Source of the DNA: Calditrichota bacterium | Lineage (GTDB): Bacteria > Calditrichota > Calditrichia > Calditrichales > Calditrichaceae | NCBI GenBank assembly: GCA_003854985.1 | Contig: RQOG01000101.1 | Span: 1 to 59,007 of the forward strand | Direction of reading: 5' to 3' | Length of the DNA: 59,007 bases | Shown here: in pieces, positions 1-8,429 of the stretch | How positions within the stretch are numbered: position 1 is the stretch's first letter | How the letters are laid out: the number at the start of each line of letters is the position of its first letter | Translations under genes and position numbers: made by a program | The notes under the pieces: generated by a model | The model's database searches: none | The model's input: only the letters and a program-made list of their open reading frames with translations | Told to the model about the DNA's origin: nothing

Positions 1-1585
1 AAAAAAAAAAAACATTGAATTTATAGTTAATGGTCCGGCCGGTTTTTTTATCGAATCTGTACACACCGCTGGCATAAGTTCCCAGCCAGAGATAACCGGA
101 GGTATCTTCACAAATCGAAAATATATAGGTTGAACCGGGATCATGAGGCTGGATGATGTAGGGAATAAATGCCCTTTTTGAATCCACATATTGGTTTATA
201 CCTATGGCTGTGCCGATCCAGATCGTATGGTCTTTACCTTCATATATGCTTAACACCGTATTGTTCATTAAACTGGCCGGGTTGTTCGGATCATGTGTAA
301 AATAAGAAAAATTCTTTGTCTGTATATCAAATAAATTTAATCCGCCATTTCTTGTGCCGAGCCATAAAACATCGTTTTTGTCTTTGCACATACTTAATAA
401 AACATTCTGGTTTAATCCACCGGGATTAGCCGGATCACTTTTGTAACATACGAAGCTGCTTTTTTTCTTATCGAGTTTGCTTATGCCTCCCCAGTCGGTA
501 CCAATCCATAAAACGCCGGACCGGTCTTCGAAAACCGTATAGATATTGTTCGATCCTATGGTGTTTATATCGTGAGAATCATACTGGTAAAGTTTAAAAT
601 CAAACAAACGTTTATTAATACTTTTATTCTCAGATAAATCAGCCGAAAGAAACTCAAACAATCCATCACCGAATGTGCCGATCCAAAAATCACCGGATTT
701 ATCTTTGTACAAACTGGAAATGGATTCATTTCCCGCAGATTTTATCCGGTCTTTTTTATAGCTGTACCGGATAAAGGCGTCATGTTCACGGTCGTATATA
801 TTCAGCCCGTTATCCCACGTGCCTACCCATAAATTACCATTCTGATCTTCGCCAAGGCCATTGATATTATTACTGCTCAAACTGGAAGTGTTACCCGGTT
901 TATGAAAATAATGGGTGAATTGGTCTGTTGCGGGATCATATTTTGTCAATCCATATCGGGTGCCGATCCATATCAGTCCGTATTTATCTTCATGAAAGCA
1001 ATTGATATAATCCCAAAAGGCATTATTAACATTTACCCTGACATGATTATAATTAATAAAATCCAGCCTGGATCTGTTCGGGTCCTGGTCGTTCTCATTT
1101 TCTTCAATGTCTTTTGGCATAACAAGTTTATCAAAACCGCTTCCCAATGTTCCGATCCACAAATTGCCCTTTTTATCCGTCAACAGCGCAGTAATTGAGT
1201 TATGACTGAGGCTGCTGGAATCTTCCGGATCATTTACATACCGGATGAAGCGCTCTTTTTCACTGCAATACCGGTTTAAGCCGCCGCCCATGGTTCCAAC
1301 CCATAAACGGCCTGAATTATCGATGGATAAAGCCCGGACAAATTCATTCGCTAAGCTTCCGGGATTATCCTTTTCGTTCTTGAAAATTTTATAGTTATAT
1401 CCGTCGTACCGGTTTAACCCGCTGTAGGTGCCGAACCATATAAAACCCATACTGTCCTGGCAAATGCTTGTAACGGAGTTTTGTGATAGTCCTTCTTTGG
1501 TGGTAATGCGTTCAAATTGCAATTGTTGACTTAGAAGGCCGGTTGTTAGTAAAAGGGTAAAAAGAACGGATATATGGTTCTTCAT
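1..1585 (-). CDS. Two-component-regulator-type beta-propeller protein, 3' end outside the window
   Basis: Read on the minus strand from ATG at 1585, the frame stays open for 528 codons to the window edge. Residues 1-20 form a signal peptide. After it the short blade motif W-(I/L/V/F)-G-T recurs ten times, at about residues 50, 95, 143, 206, 253, 301, 360, 408, 456 and 500, usually followed by G-(L/I/V)-x-x-(Y/F/L). This is the Reg_prop (two-component regulator propeller) repeat of periplasmic sensor domains. In such proteins a YYY domain, a membrane helix and a histidine kinase or other output domain usually follow; here that part would lie beyond position 1, so the output is unknown. Positions 1-12 are a poly-A run, so the assembly may simply break here. 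No strong ribosome binding site precedes the ATG. Confidence 0.85.
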   Translation of the reverse strand, partial: MKNHISVLFTLLLTTGLLSQQLQFERITTKEGLSQNSVTSICQDSMGFIWFGTYSGLNRYDGYNYKIFKNEKDNPGSLANEFVRALSIDNSGRLWVGTMGGGLNRYCSEKERFIRYVNDPEDSSSLSHNSITALLTDKKGNLWIGTLGSGFDKLVMPKDIEENENDQDPNRSRLDFINYNHVRVNVNNAFWDYINCFHEDKYGLIWIGTRYGLTKYDPATDQFTHYFHKPGNTSSLSSNNINGLGEDQNGNLWVGTWDNGLNIYDREHDAFIRYSYKKDRIKSAGNESISSLYKDKSGDFWIGTFGDGLFEFLSADLSENKSINKRLFDFKLYQYDSHDINTIGSNNIYTVFEDRSGVLWIGTDWGGISKLDKKKSSFVCYKSDPANPGGLNQNVLLSMCKDKNDVLWLGTRNGGLNLFDIQTKNFSYFTHDPNNPASLMNNTVLSIYEGKDHTIWIGTAIGINQYVDSKRAFIPYIIQPHDPGSTYIFSICEDTSGYLWLGTYASGVYRFDKKTGRTINYKFNVFFF

Positions 1586-2231
1586 ATCTCAAAGTCCCGG
1601 AAATCAAATTTCCTTATTTAACTATAAAATAATATTTCGTCCTGAAAATTATTAAATGAACAACCGCAATTATGCCTGTAAAATATACTAAATACAAATC
1701 GTATTTTAAAATAATTATTCATAAATAATTTTTCATAGCTGTCCAAAATAATTGGGTTTTATAAACCACTGTTTGTTTTTATTGATGTTAGCACGCTGTT
1801 TTATACGATCTGGAAAACAACCCCAAAAAAAGTTATCAAAAATAACTTGCCGATATCTTCAGATAGCGGTATGAAAATAACCGGAAAATGGGGCTTTAGC
1901 CCAATTATAAACTTTCATCTGGGACTGAAGTCCATTTAAATGGAGCTGTCCTAATCCACGATCTAAAAATCGTGGCAAGTTAAAATATTGATTTAGGACA
2001 GATGTGGAATTTTTTTGTTCACAGACTAACGCTTGCTATAAAGTATATCCGTATCCGGACGATAATCAGGAAACAATTAATAATGGTTATTGAAAAACCG
2101 GTTCATCTTTTCTTATCCATTTTAATTGAATATATTAATGCTGATTTTTTAGCAGAGTTCTTTTGTATTGAAAAATTTTAGACTAAAAATAATGACAGGA
2201 ATTTCAGTCTTTTTCTCAAAGGATAAACGGT
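1586..2231. other. Intergenic gap of 646 bases between divergent genes
   Basis: The propeller gene and the PilZ gene are transcribed away from each other, so promoters for both should lie here. I see no convincing ORF. The middle holds a set of nested inverted repeats, described separately as a MITE-like element at 1739-2001. A TATAAA-like stretch lies around 2037-2044 but no matching -35 box was convincing. Confidence 0.6.
1739..2001. mobile_element. Candidate MITE/REP-like non-autonomous element
   Basis: The 11-base ends at 1739-1749 (CTGTCCAAAAT) and 1991-2001 (ATTTAGGACAG) are inverted copies matching at 10 of 11 positions. Inside are a hairpin at 1830-1848 (AAGTTAT/ATAACTT), an 8-base inverted pair at 1844-1851 and 1974-1981 (AACTTGCC/GGCAAGTT), palindromes at 1891-1902 (GGGCTTTAGCCC), 1922-1933 and 1932-1943, and a 7-bp stem at 1956-1975 (CCACGAT/ATCGTGG). 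An extra copy of the end, CTGTCCTAA, sits at 1946-1954 and can pair with 1993-2001. Nothing in it codes for protein. Dense short palindromes like these are typical of REP/RAYT- or IS200/IS605-associated elements. No clear target-site duplication was seen. Confidence 0.5.
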
Positions 2232-2627
2232 ATGCCGGATTCTAAAGAACGCAGGGCATGCAAAAGAATAGTGATACCTGACGGACGGGTTTATTATAAA
2301 AAGCAAAAACGGATTTCATTTATTCAAAAATATTCGGGGCCCGTTCCGATGAAGGATATTTCCAAAAGCGGTATTTGTTTTTCTACAAACGATACGCTGC
2401 AAACCGGTGAAATAGTTCTTTTGGAAATTTTACTGCCAGGTTACGATAGTATAAGGCTGAAGGGTGAAATACGCTGGGTTAATACCAATTTATCGGCGGG
2501 CGCAACATTCACCGGTTTACAGTTTCTGCCTTTTGGCGTTAAAAAACATTTTAATTCGCTTGATTCACTGAATAAACTTCGTTCCATTACGGAACAATTG
2601 GAAAACCAGACCGACCTGAAAAACTGA
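2232..2627 (+). CDS. PilZ domain protein (probable c-di-GMP receptor)
   Basis: The 131-residue product is essentially one PilZ domain. Both c-di-GMP signatures are visible: RxxxR at R8-R12 and DxSxxG at residues 42-47 (DISKSG), followed by strands with the usual G-x-I-x-W pattern (GEIRWV). PilZ proteins bind cyclic di-GMP and relay it to motility, secretion or exopolysaccharide machinery; the target of this one cannot be inferred. AAAGG at 2218-2222 is a reasonable ribosome binding site for the ATG. It is transcribed away from the propeller sensor. The polysaccharide genes much further along could be a downstream process, but nothing links them directly. Confidence 0.85.
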   Translation: MPDSKERRACKRIVIPDGRVYYKKQKRISFIQKYSGPVPMKDISKSGICFSTNDTLQTGEIVLLEILLPGYDSIRLKGEIRWVNTNLSAGATFTGLQFLPFGVKKHFNSLDSLNKLRSITEQLENQTDLKN

Positions 2628-2783
2628 TAAATCCTTGTTGTCTCTTTTTAATTAATACAGCATCTTAAAATTTGAAGAAGAGACATTAGGATATTACTTT
2701 TAAAAGCAAATCCGGGTAATTATAACGGCATTGGAAAAAGTAAGAAATTTGCTTGTCAGAAGGCATTTGGCCCTATAACGGAC

Positions 2784-3011
2784 ATGGATGTTCAAATGGT
2801 ATTTTATAAAAAACTCAACATTTATTTTGGTAAATACAGAATATTAAAAGCCGGCAATTCTCCGTTTGCTCTGCGGACGATTACATTGAAAGACAGAACC
2901 GGAACCATGTTTCCCGGTAACGTCATGATTCATGAGAATGGTAACGAGATTATAGAAATGTTTATGAATAATTCCTTGCAGTATATAACGGTTGCTAAAA
3001 TAAAAAAATGA
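2784..3011 (+). CDS. Small hypothetical protein, 75 aa
   Basis: An ATG-started ORF of 75 codons, 156 bases after the PilZ gene and on the same strand. The product is basic at both ends, has no signal peptide or membrane segment, and matches no family I recognise. No good ribosome binding site precedes the ATG. It may be a real small gene, the remnant of a larger one, or chance. The low-complexity A/T-rich sequence on both sides does not help decide. Confidence 0.35.
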   Translation: MDVQMVFYKKLNIYFGKYRILKAGNSPFALRTITLKDRTGTMFPGNVMIHENGNEIIEMFMNNSLQYITVAKIKK

Positions 3012-3251
3012 TACTAGGCTTTGTAAAAACGACCGCCGGAACGAAGGTGACTGGCCAAAAAAATGTAGTTAATTTATAAAGAATTTTTTTCTCGGAATTG
3101 ATGTTAAAAGAAACAAAAAATAAAGTTTAGTTTTCGTAGTTTTTTTTGTATTTTAGGATGTAAAAAAATTTACCAATACGCCGATTAATTTTAAGTTGGC
3201 TGAATAAATTGCGAAGAGATATTATAGCGGCAAAAAAAAGACTAAGGAACC

Positions 3252-4127
3252 ATGAAAAAAGTATTTAAATATTTTGTATTAAGTTTGAATTTTGTTTTTC
3301 TACTGGCATGCAGCGTACTGAAAACTTCATCGTCCGATGTTGTAACTTACAGTGAAAAATTTGATGAGGATATCGATTTTGTTTTTAACCAGGAAGGCGA
3401 CATGGTTTTAATTCCCGGCGGGACTATCGATATCGGCAGCCGGTTCAGCGATACTGAAAAGCCCATTCACAATGTTCAGATCAGGAAGTTCTTTTTAGAT
3501 AAATATGAAGTGACCGTGGCCCAGTTCAAGGAGTTCTGCCGGATTACGCGCAGAGTGATGCCGAAGCAGCCAGGCTGGAATTATGATAATCATCCTGTGG
3601 TGAATGTTAAGTGGGAAGATGCCAAGGCTTACGCGGAATGGGTCGGTAAAAGACTGCCAACCGAATTAGAGTGGGAATATGCCGCTAAGAGCGGTACGCC
3701 GCAGGAATATCATTATATTTCTTACCAGGGCAAACGGACCTTGGGAAATGTCGCGGATGAATCGTTGCGCAAGATTAAATTTCATTATCCGGCTGTTGAC
3801 GGATACAATGACGGTTTTGTTTATACGTCTCCTGTCGGTTCCTTTAAACCGAACAAATACGGCGTTTATGATCTGGACGGGAATGTATTGGAATGGTGCG
3901 AGGACTGGTATATTGTACCCTATGTGACGGCTAAAGTTGATCAGCAAAATAAAATAGTCGATGCCGGTCGTTATAGGGTAATCCGGGGTGTGTCCTGGAA
4001 TCGGGGACGAAATTATATACGATCGACATTCCGCACGTATTATCCGCCTGCGGTGGAATATGATTTTGTCGGCTTCCGCTGCGCCAAAGATTTTGTGGAA
4101 TCTACTTACGCTTCGAATAAAAAATAA
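3252..4127 (+). CDS. SUMF1/FGE-fold lipoprotein, catalytic cysteines absent
   Basis: A 291-residue protein with a lipoprotein signal peptide (LLAC, lipidated Cys20) followed by a formylglycine-generating-enzyme-like (SUMF1, C-type-lectin-like) domain from about residue 49 to 285. Family hallmarks are MVLIPGG, the KRLPTELEWEYAA segment, GNVLEWCEDW and VGFRCA. True FGEs carry two active-site cysteines in the segment after the conserved R-G-x-S; here the matching positions are Arg251 and Ile256 (S248-W-N-R-G-R-N-Y-I), so sulfatase activation is unlikely. SUMF1-fold lipoproteins without catalysis include GldJ and GldK of gliding/type IX secretion, so a structural envelope role is a better guess. 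AAGGA at 3244-3248 precedes the ATG closely. Confidence 0.85.
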   Translation: MKKVFKYFVLSLNFVFLLACSVLKTSSSDVVTYSEKFDEDIDFVFNQEGDMVLIPGGTIDIGSRFSDTEKPIHNVQIRKFFLDKYEVTVAQFKEFCRITRRVMPKQPGWNYDNHPVVNVKWEDAKAYAEWVGKRLPTELEWEYAAKSGTPQEYHYISYQGKRTLGNVADESLRKIKFHYPAVDGYNDGFVYTSPVGSFKPNKYGVYDLDGNVLEWCEDWYIVPYVTAKVDQQNKIVDAGRYRVIRGVSWNRGRNYIRSTFRTYYPPAVEYDFVGFRCAKDFVESTYASNKK

Positions 4128-4354
4128 CAGCAAGTGGATGATATATCTTCGGTACCGAATGGCCGCCGAATTTCGATCTCCATTCATTATATTTATTATT
4201 GCACAATTCAATTATCATGATTTAAAAATAAAGTTTTGAGTTTTGTTTTTCATCATTCAAAATTTTAATCAACCTTCTTTTCGGGATATTACTTCCATGC
4301 GGCAAAGGATCTGATACATTTGCCAAGTGATATATTACAGGTATTGCATCTTTC

Positions 4355-4383
4355 TTGCAATGAACCTTAATTTCGGTTAATAT
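4355..4383 (+). promoter_or_regulatory. Possible sigma70-like promoter before the MEMO gene
   Basis: TTGCAA at 4355-4360 and TAATAT at 4378-4383 are separated by 17 bases and lie about 35 bases upstream of the ATG at 4418, at the end of a 290-base non-coding gap that otherwise holds nothing recognisable. The match to the -10 consensus is only 4 of 6, and FCB bacteria often use divergent promoter elements, so this is tentative. Confidence 0.25.
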
Positions 4384-4417
4384 TTAGCCGGTATGGTTAA
4401 AGTAGTGGGGTGTACTT

Positions 4418-5251
4418 ATGTCTTTTACCGAATCAATAAGATATCCTGCTGTGGCCGGTATGTTTTATCCGGGCGATGAAAATACGCTGCGCAAAGATAT
4501 TAACGGATATATAAAACAGGTGCCGCAATTGGAGAATGTAAAAAAAATATATGGTCTTGTAGCGCCGCACGCCGGTTATATGTATTCGGGCGCTGTAGCC
4601 GCTCAGGCATACAGACAGCTGGAAGGTCATTCATTTGATACCGTGGTCGTGGTTTCGCCGAGCCACCGGGCTTATTTTAAAGAAAACTCTATTTACCCGG
4701 GAGCTTATTATCAAACACCGCTGGGGAATATTGAAGTTGACAGCGAAGCGGCGCAAGCGCTGGCGGAAAGCGGATTGCATAATATTTTATCACAAATGGG
4801 ACATGACGGGGCGGAACATGCTCTGGAAGTGCAGTTACCTTTTTTACAGGTTGTTCTAAAAGAATTTAAACTTATTCCTGTTGTGATGGGCGATCAGGGC
4901 TATGAAAATGTTACTGGCCTGGCCGAAGCGCTGACCGATACGCTCAAAGATAAAAAAGCTTTAATGGTTGCCAGTTCCGATCTTTCTCATTATCATGACA
5001 GTAAACTGGCTTCACAATTGGATAATGTTGTAGTGGATGAAATCAATAAATTTAATATTGAGGGATTATACCGGAGCCTGACCAGCGGCATATGTGAAAT
5101 GTGCGGCGGCGGTCCGGTCATGAGCGTAATGATGGCCGGCAAATTGTTAGGCGCGGATAAAGCGAAGGTATTAACCTATAAAACGTCCGGAGATATTACG
5201 GGAGATCATCATCAGGTTGTCGGTTATCTCTCCGCTTTGTTTTATCAATAG
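4418..5251 (+). CDS. MEMO1 family protein (AmmeMemoRadiSam system protein B-like)
   Basis: The 277 residues match the MEMO family along their length: the start region RYPAVAGMFYP, PHAGYMYSGAVAAQAY with His51, SPSHRAYF with His83, SSDLSHYHD, and a GICEMCGGGPV segment with Cys226 and Cys229 near the C terminus. Human MEMO binds metal through two histidines and a cysteine in these regions and is related to extradiol dioxygenases. In bacteria and archaea the family is often encoded with an AMMECR1 protein and a radical SAM enzyme; neither is next to it here. The substrate is unknown. It is followed by lemA after 65 bases. Confidence 0.88.
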   Translation: MSFTESIRYPAVAGMFYPGDENTLRKDINGYIKQVPQLENVKKIYGLVAPHAGYMYSGAVAAQAYRQLEGHSFDTVVVVSPSHRAYFKENSIYPGAYYQTPLGNIEVDSEAAQALAESGLHNILSQMGHDGAEHALEVQLPFLQVVLKEFKLIPVVMGDQGYENVTGLAEALTDTLKDKKALMVASSDLSHYHDSKLASQLDNVVVDEINKFNIEGLYRSLTSGICEMCGGGPVMSVMMAGKLLGADKAKVLTYKTSGDITGDHHQVVGYLSALFYQ

Positions 5252-5316
5252 TGAATTTAATATGGTTACATTTGTATATATAAATAACTTAAATCATAAC
5301 ATTTTGGAGATCAGAT

Positions 5317-5925
5317 ATGAAAAAAGGTTGTGTGGTTGGAATAGTGATCGGGGTAATTGTAATCCTGATAGCATTCGGGTTATATGGTTATATCAAATCA
5401 ACCTATAACGGATTTGTAACCCTGAATGAAGAAGTCAATGAAAAATGGGCCCAGGTGCAAAATGTGTATCAGCGCCGGGCGGACCTGATTCCTAATTTAG
5501 TGGAAGTGGTAAAAGGGTATGCTTCCCATGAAAGAGAAACTCTGGAAGCCGTAACAGAAGCCCGCGCCAAGATGGGCGGCCAGATTAATGTTGGCCCGGA
5601 AGTATTGGAAAATCCTCAGGCTTTCAGCCAGTTCCAGCAAATGCAGGGCGCTTTATCTTCCGCTTTGCAACGTTTGATGGTGGTTGTGGAGCGCTATCCG
5701 GAATTAAAAGCGGATCAGCGTTTCGCCGACCTGCAGACCCAGTTGGAAGGCACGGAAAACAGAATTGCCGTGGAGAGAGGCCGTTTTAATGAGGTGGTAA
5801 GGAATTATAATACCACAATCAAAGTCTTTCCTTCGAACATTATAGCTTCTATGTTCGGATTTGCCGAAAAACAATATTTCCAGGCTCAGGCCGGTGCAGA
5901 GCAGGCGCCGCAGGTAAAGTTCTAA
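5317..5925 (+). CDS. lemA: LemA family protein
   Basis: The 202-residue product has one N-terminal membrane helix (about residues 5-25), then the LemA helical domain: YNGFVTLNEEVNEKWAQVQN, YQRRADLIPNLVEVVKGYA, ERYPELKADQRFADLQ, and RFNEVVRNYNTTIKVFP. LemA is a membrane-anchored coiled-coil-rich protein of poorly known function, repeatedly encoded next to TPM-domain proteins, as here. A GGAG sits just before the ATG. The next gene starts 12 bases after its stop, so they are almost certainly co-transcribed. Confidence 0.95.
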   Translation: MKKGCVVGIVIGVIVILIAFGLYGYIKSTYNGFVTLNEEVNEKWAQVQNVYQRRADLIPNLVEVVKGYASHERETLEAVTEARAKMGGQINVGPEVLENPQAFSQFQQMQGALSSALQRLMVVVERYPELKADQRFADLQTQLEGTENRIAVERGRFNEVVRNYNTTIKVFPSNIIASMFGFAEKQYFQAQAGAEQAPQVKF

Positions 5926-5937
5926 CCAGGGATACGC

Positions 5938-6708
5938 ATGGGTAAACTTATTAAAACAATCATCTTAGTCATTTTTGTTGCGGCTTCACATGGTATAGCC
6001 CTTGATCTTCCCGACAAACCGGATTCTTGGGTACATGACCAGGCGGGAGCGCTCAGCGCAAATGAAAAGCAAAATCTGATCATGAACCTGGATCAATTAC
6101 AAAAAAGAAGTTCGAACCAGATTTTTATAGCCATTTTCGACCAAATGCCGGAAAATACTTACCTGGAAGATTTTTCCACAAGGTTATATGACAAATGGAA
6201 ACCGGGTTTGAAAGAAGAAGACAATGGTTTATTAATAGTCATTTTCATTCAGGATAAAAAAATTCGTATCGAGACCGGTTACGGCGTCGAAGACGTTATC
6301 ACCGATGCCCAGTCCGGGACGGTGATCCGGGAAATAATGGCGCCGCGGTTCCGGCAGAACGACTATTATGGCGGTATTAAAGCCGCGCTGGATGTTTTGA
6401 TTCCGGCTATGGAGGGCAAATACAAAATACCGGTTAAGGAAGAAAAGGGAAGCGGCACAAGCGAAAAAGGCATCGGCGGGCTGATTTTCCTGATTGTTGT
6501 CATCATAATGATTTCTAAATTCTTTGGCGGCGGTTCGACCGGCATTGGCACCCGCGGACGAAGCTCAATGGCGCCGTTTATTATCGGCAGTATTCTTGGC
6601 GCTTCGGGATCGCGGGGAGGCGGTTTCAGTTCCGGCGGCGGCGGCGGCGGATTCAGCGGCGGGTTTGGCGGCATGTCCGGCGGAGGCGGTGCCAGCGGCG
6701 GCTGGTAA
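5938..6708 (+). CDS. TPM domain protein with glycine-rich tail (YgcG-like)
   Basis: 256 residues: signal peptide (about 1-21), a TPM_phosphatase domain (about 24-160, with VHDQAGALSANEK, DNGLLIVI, and IRIETGYGVEDVITDAQ), a hydrophobic segment near residues 180-196, and a tail very rich in Gly and Ser. This is the usual YgcG layout: an extracytoplasmic TPM domain tethered by one helix. TPM domains have been proposed to be phosphatases or assembly/turnover factors; the role in this pair with LemA is not established. The glycine-rich tail explains the strikingly G/C-rich repetitive DNA at about 6615-6705. Confidence 0.92.
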   Translation: MGKLIKTIILVIFVAASHGIALDLPDKPDSWVHDQAGALSANEKQNLIMNLDQLQKRSSNQIFIAIFDQMPENTYLEDFSTRLYDKWKPGLKEEDNGLLIVIFIQDKKIRIETGYGVEDVITDAQSGTVIREIMAPRFRQNDYYGGIKAALDVLIPAMEGKYKIPVKEEKGSGTSEKGIGGLIFLIVVIIMISKFFGGGSTGIGTRGRSSMAPFIIGSILGASGSRGGGFSSGGGGGGFSGGFGGMSGGGGASGGW

Positions 6709-6773
6709 AAAACTATATTCAAAGGGAAAAGGCATTTAATTAAAAACAGATCAATAATTTTAGCAGATTGGAT

Positions 6774-7211
6774 ATGAACGTCAAAAAGTTTTTTTCAAAA
6801 GAACAACAGCATCAAATTCTTGAAGCAATCAAAGAAGCAGAACAGCAGACTTCCGGAGAAGTCCGTTTACATCTGGAGTCTAAATGTAAGGGCGATCCCC
6901 TGGAACGGGCTGTAAAAATTTTTGAGAAACTTAAAATGCACCAAACCGTTCTGCGAAACGGCGCCCTGATATATCTGGCGATAAGCGATAAAAAATTTGC
7001 CATATTCGGCGATAAGGGCATCAACGAAGTTGTCCCGGAAAACTTTTGGGAAGACGTAAAGGAAGAAATGCGCGCTGAGTTTGTTAAAGGCGATTTTTTA
7101 AACGGGACGATAACCGGCATTAGAAGAGTCGGTGAAAAGTTAAAAGAATTTTTTCCTTATCAGGATAATGATATTAATGAATTGCCGGATACGATTTCAT
7201 TCAATGAATAA
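6774..7211 (+). CDS. Second TPM domain protein, cytoplasmic-type
   Basis: A 145-residue protein made of a single TPM domain without signal peptide: KEAEQQTSGEVRLHLE, then GALIYLAISDKKFAIFGDKGI, and a C-terminal helix ending in LKEFFPYQDND. I start it at ATG 6774; an in-frame TTG at 6768 is possible, and neither has a clear ribosome binding site. It follows the YgcG-like gene by 65 bases, giving the lemA-TPM-TPM order found in several FCB genomes. The protein resembles TPM_phosphatase proteins annotated only as a putative membrane protein family; function unknown. Confidence 0.85.
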   Translation: MNVKKFFSKEQQHQILEAIKEAEQQTSGEVRLHLESKCKGDPLERAVKIFEKLKMHQTVLRNGALIYLAISDKKFAIFGDKGINEVVPENFWEDVKEEMRAEFVKGDFLNGTITGIRRVGEKLKEFFPYQDNDINELPDTISFNE

Positions 7212-7292
7212 AACGACCTGTCTGAAACGAACTTTCTTTAGGAACGGTTTTATCATTCCGGTTTATGTGACAGCTACCATTCGGGAAAATGG

Positions 7293-8429
7293 ATGAAACT
7301 ATTAGTCATCGCGGGTGAAGTATCCGGAGATCAGCACGGGGCAGGTTTGATCCGGGCGTTAAAAAAGCAGGATGAAAAAGAAATCCGTGTATTTGGTATC
7401 GGCGGCGACAACCTGGCTGCGGAAGGTATGGAATTAATGTATCATATTTCCCAAATGGCTTTTTTGGGCATCGGGGAAATCATTCGTCATCTGCCGTTTA
7501 TCCGAAAAGTACACCATTCGGTTTTGGAAAGGGCGGCAAATGAAAAACCGGATTGTGCCGTGTTGATAGATTATCCCGGTTTTAATCTTAAAATTGCCGC
7601 CGGCCTGCATAAACTGAATATCCCGGTTATCTATTACATCAGTCCGCAGTTATGGGCCTGGGGCCGGAGAAGAATAGAAAAAATTAAAAAATATGTTAAT
7701 CTCATGCTGGTGCTTTTTCCCTTTGAGGAGAAGTTTTATAAAGATTATGGCATTGATGCGATCTGCGTCGGGCACCCGTTAGTGGATAAGCATCATCCCT
7801 TTCTGCCTGTTAAAGATAAAGAACTTAATCCCGGGCATATAACAATTGGCCTGCTGCCCGGCAGCCGTAAACAGGAGATACAATCTTTATTGCCCAAAAT
7901 GATTGCCGCGGCGGAAATGCTTTTTACGGCCGGTAAAATCCACCAGGCGGAAATTATCCGCGTAAATCATATTCCGGAGTCCGAATATCAGAAATACCTG
8001 AAGCCTGATATGGATTTCATAACCGTAAAAACGGAACCCCTGCCTGTCTGCCTGCCCCGGTATGATGCGGCGCTGGTGGCTTCCGGCACGGCAACGCTGG
8101 AAACCGGTTATTATGCCCTGCCGATGGTGATCGTTTATATGGTAAATAAAATCACGTATTTTCTTGGCCGGCTTCTTGTAAAAGTGCCTTTTATCGGTCT
8201 GGTTAATATTGTCGCCGGGTCGCAGGTATCCGTTGAACTGATCCAGCAAGACTGCACACCGGAAAAAATGGTTGTTGAAATCGAAGAACTTTTATCGAGG
8301 GATTGTAATAAAAAAACACGCGCCAATCTGAAAATAATCAGGGAGAAACTGGGACCACCCGGAGCGTCGGATAAAGCGGCTAAAGTTATCTCCGGATTCT
8401 TAAAAAACATGAAAAATGGCCCCGGATAA
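7293..8429 (+). CDS. lpxB: Lipid-A-disaccharide synthase
   Basis: LpxB, glycosyltransferase family 19, joins UDP-2,3-diacylglucosamine and lipid X to form the lipid A disaccharide at the inner membrane. The 378 residues are full length. Visible hallmarks are the N-terminal LVIAGEVSGDQHGAGLI, VLIDYPGFNLKIA, ISPQLWAWGRRRI, the GLLPGSRKQEI phosphate-binding loop near residue 190, and ASGTATLETGYYALPMVIVY. It shows that the host makes lipopolysaccharide-type lipid A. Its stop codon TAA abuts the next ATG (TAAATG), indicating translational coupling with the methyltransferase gene. Confidence 0.97.
   Translation: MKLLVIAGEVSGDQHGAGLIRALKKQDEKEIRVFGIGGDNLAAEGMELMYHISQMAFLGIGEIIRHLPFIRKVHHSVLERAANEKPDCAVLIDYPGFNLKIAAGLHKLNIPVIYYISPQLWAWGRRRIEKIKKYVNLMLVLFPFEEKFYKDYGIDAICVGHPLVDKHHPFLPVKDKELNPGHITIGLLPGSRKQEIQSLLPKMIAAAEMLFTAGKIHQAEIIRVNHIPESEYQKYLKPDMDFITVKTEPLPVCLPRYDAALVASGTATLETGYYALPMVIVYMVNKITYFLGRLLVKVPFIGLVNIVAGSQVSVELIQQDCTPEKMVVEIEELLSRDCNKKTRANLKIIREKLGPPGASDKAAKVISGFLKNMKNGPG

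Noticed and set aside
902..1198. 98-codon plus-strand ORF
   Set aside because: It is antisense to the propeller gene, which has a continuous repeat-rich minus-strand frame.
3666..4211. 181-codon minus-strand ORF
   Set aside because: Lies within the SUMF1-like gene; product has no recognisable family and arises from codon shadowing.
6615..6705. G/C-rich tandem repeat
   Set aside because: It is coding sequence for the glycine-rich tail of the TPM protein.
6366..6722. Proline-rich minus-strand ORF of 118 codons
   Set aside because: It is the antisense reading of the glycine-rich tail of the TPM protein.
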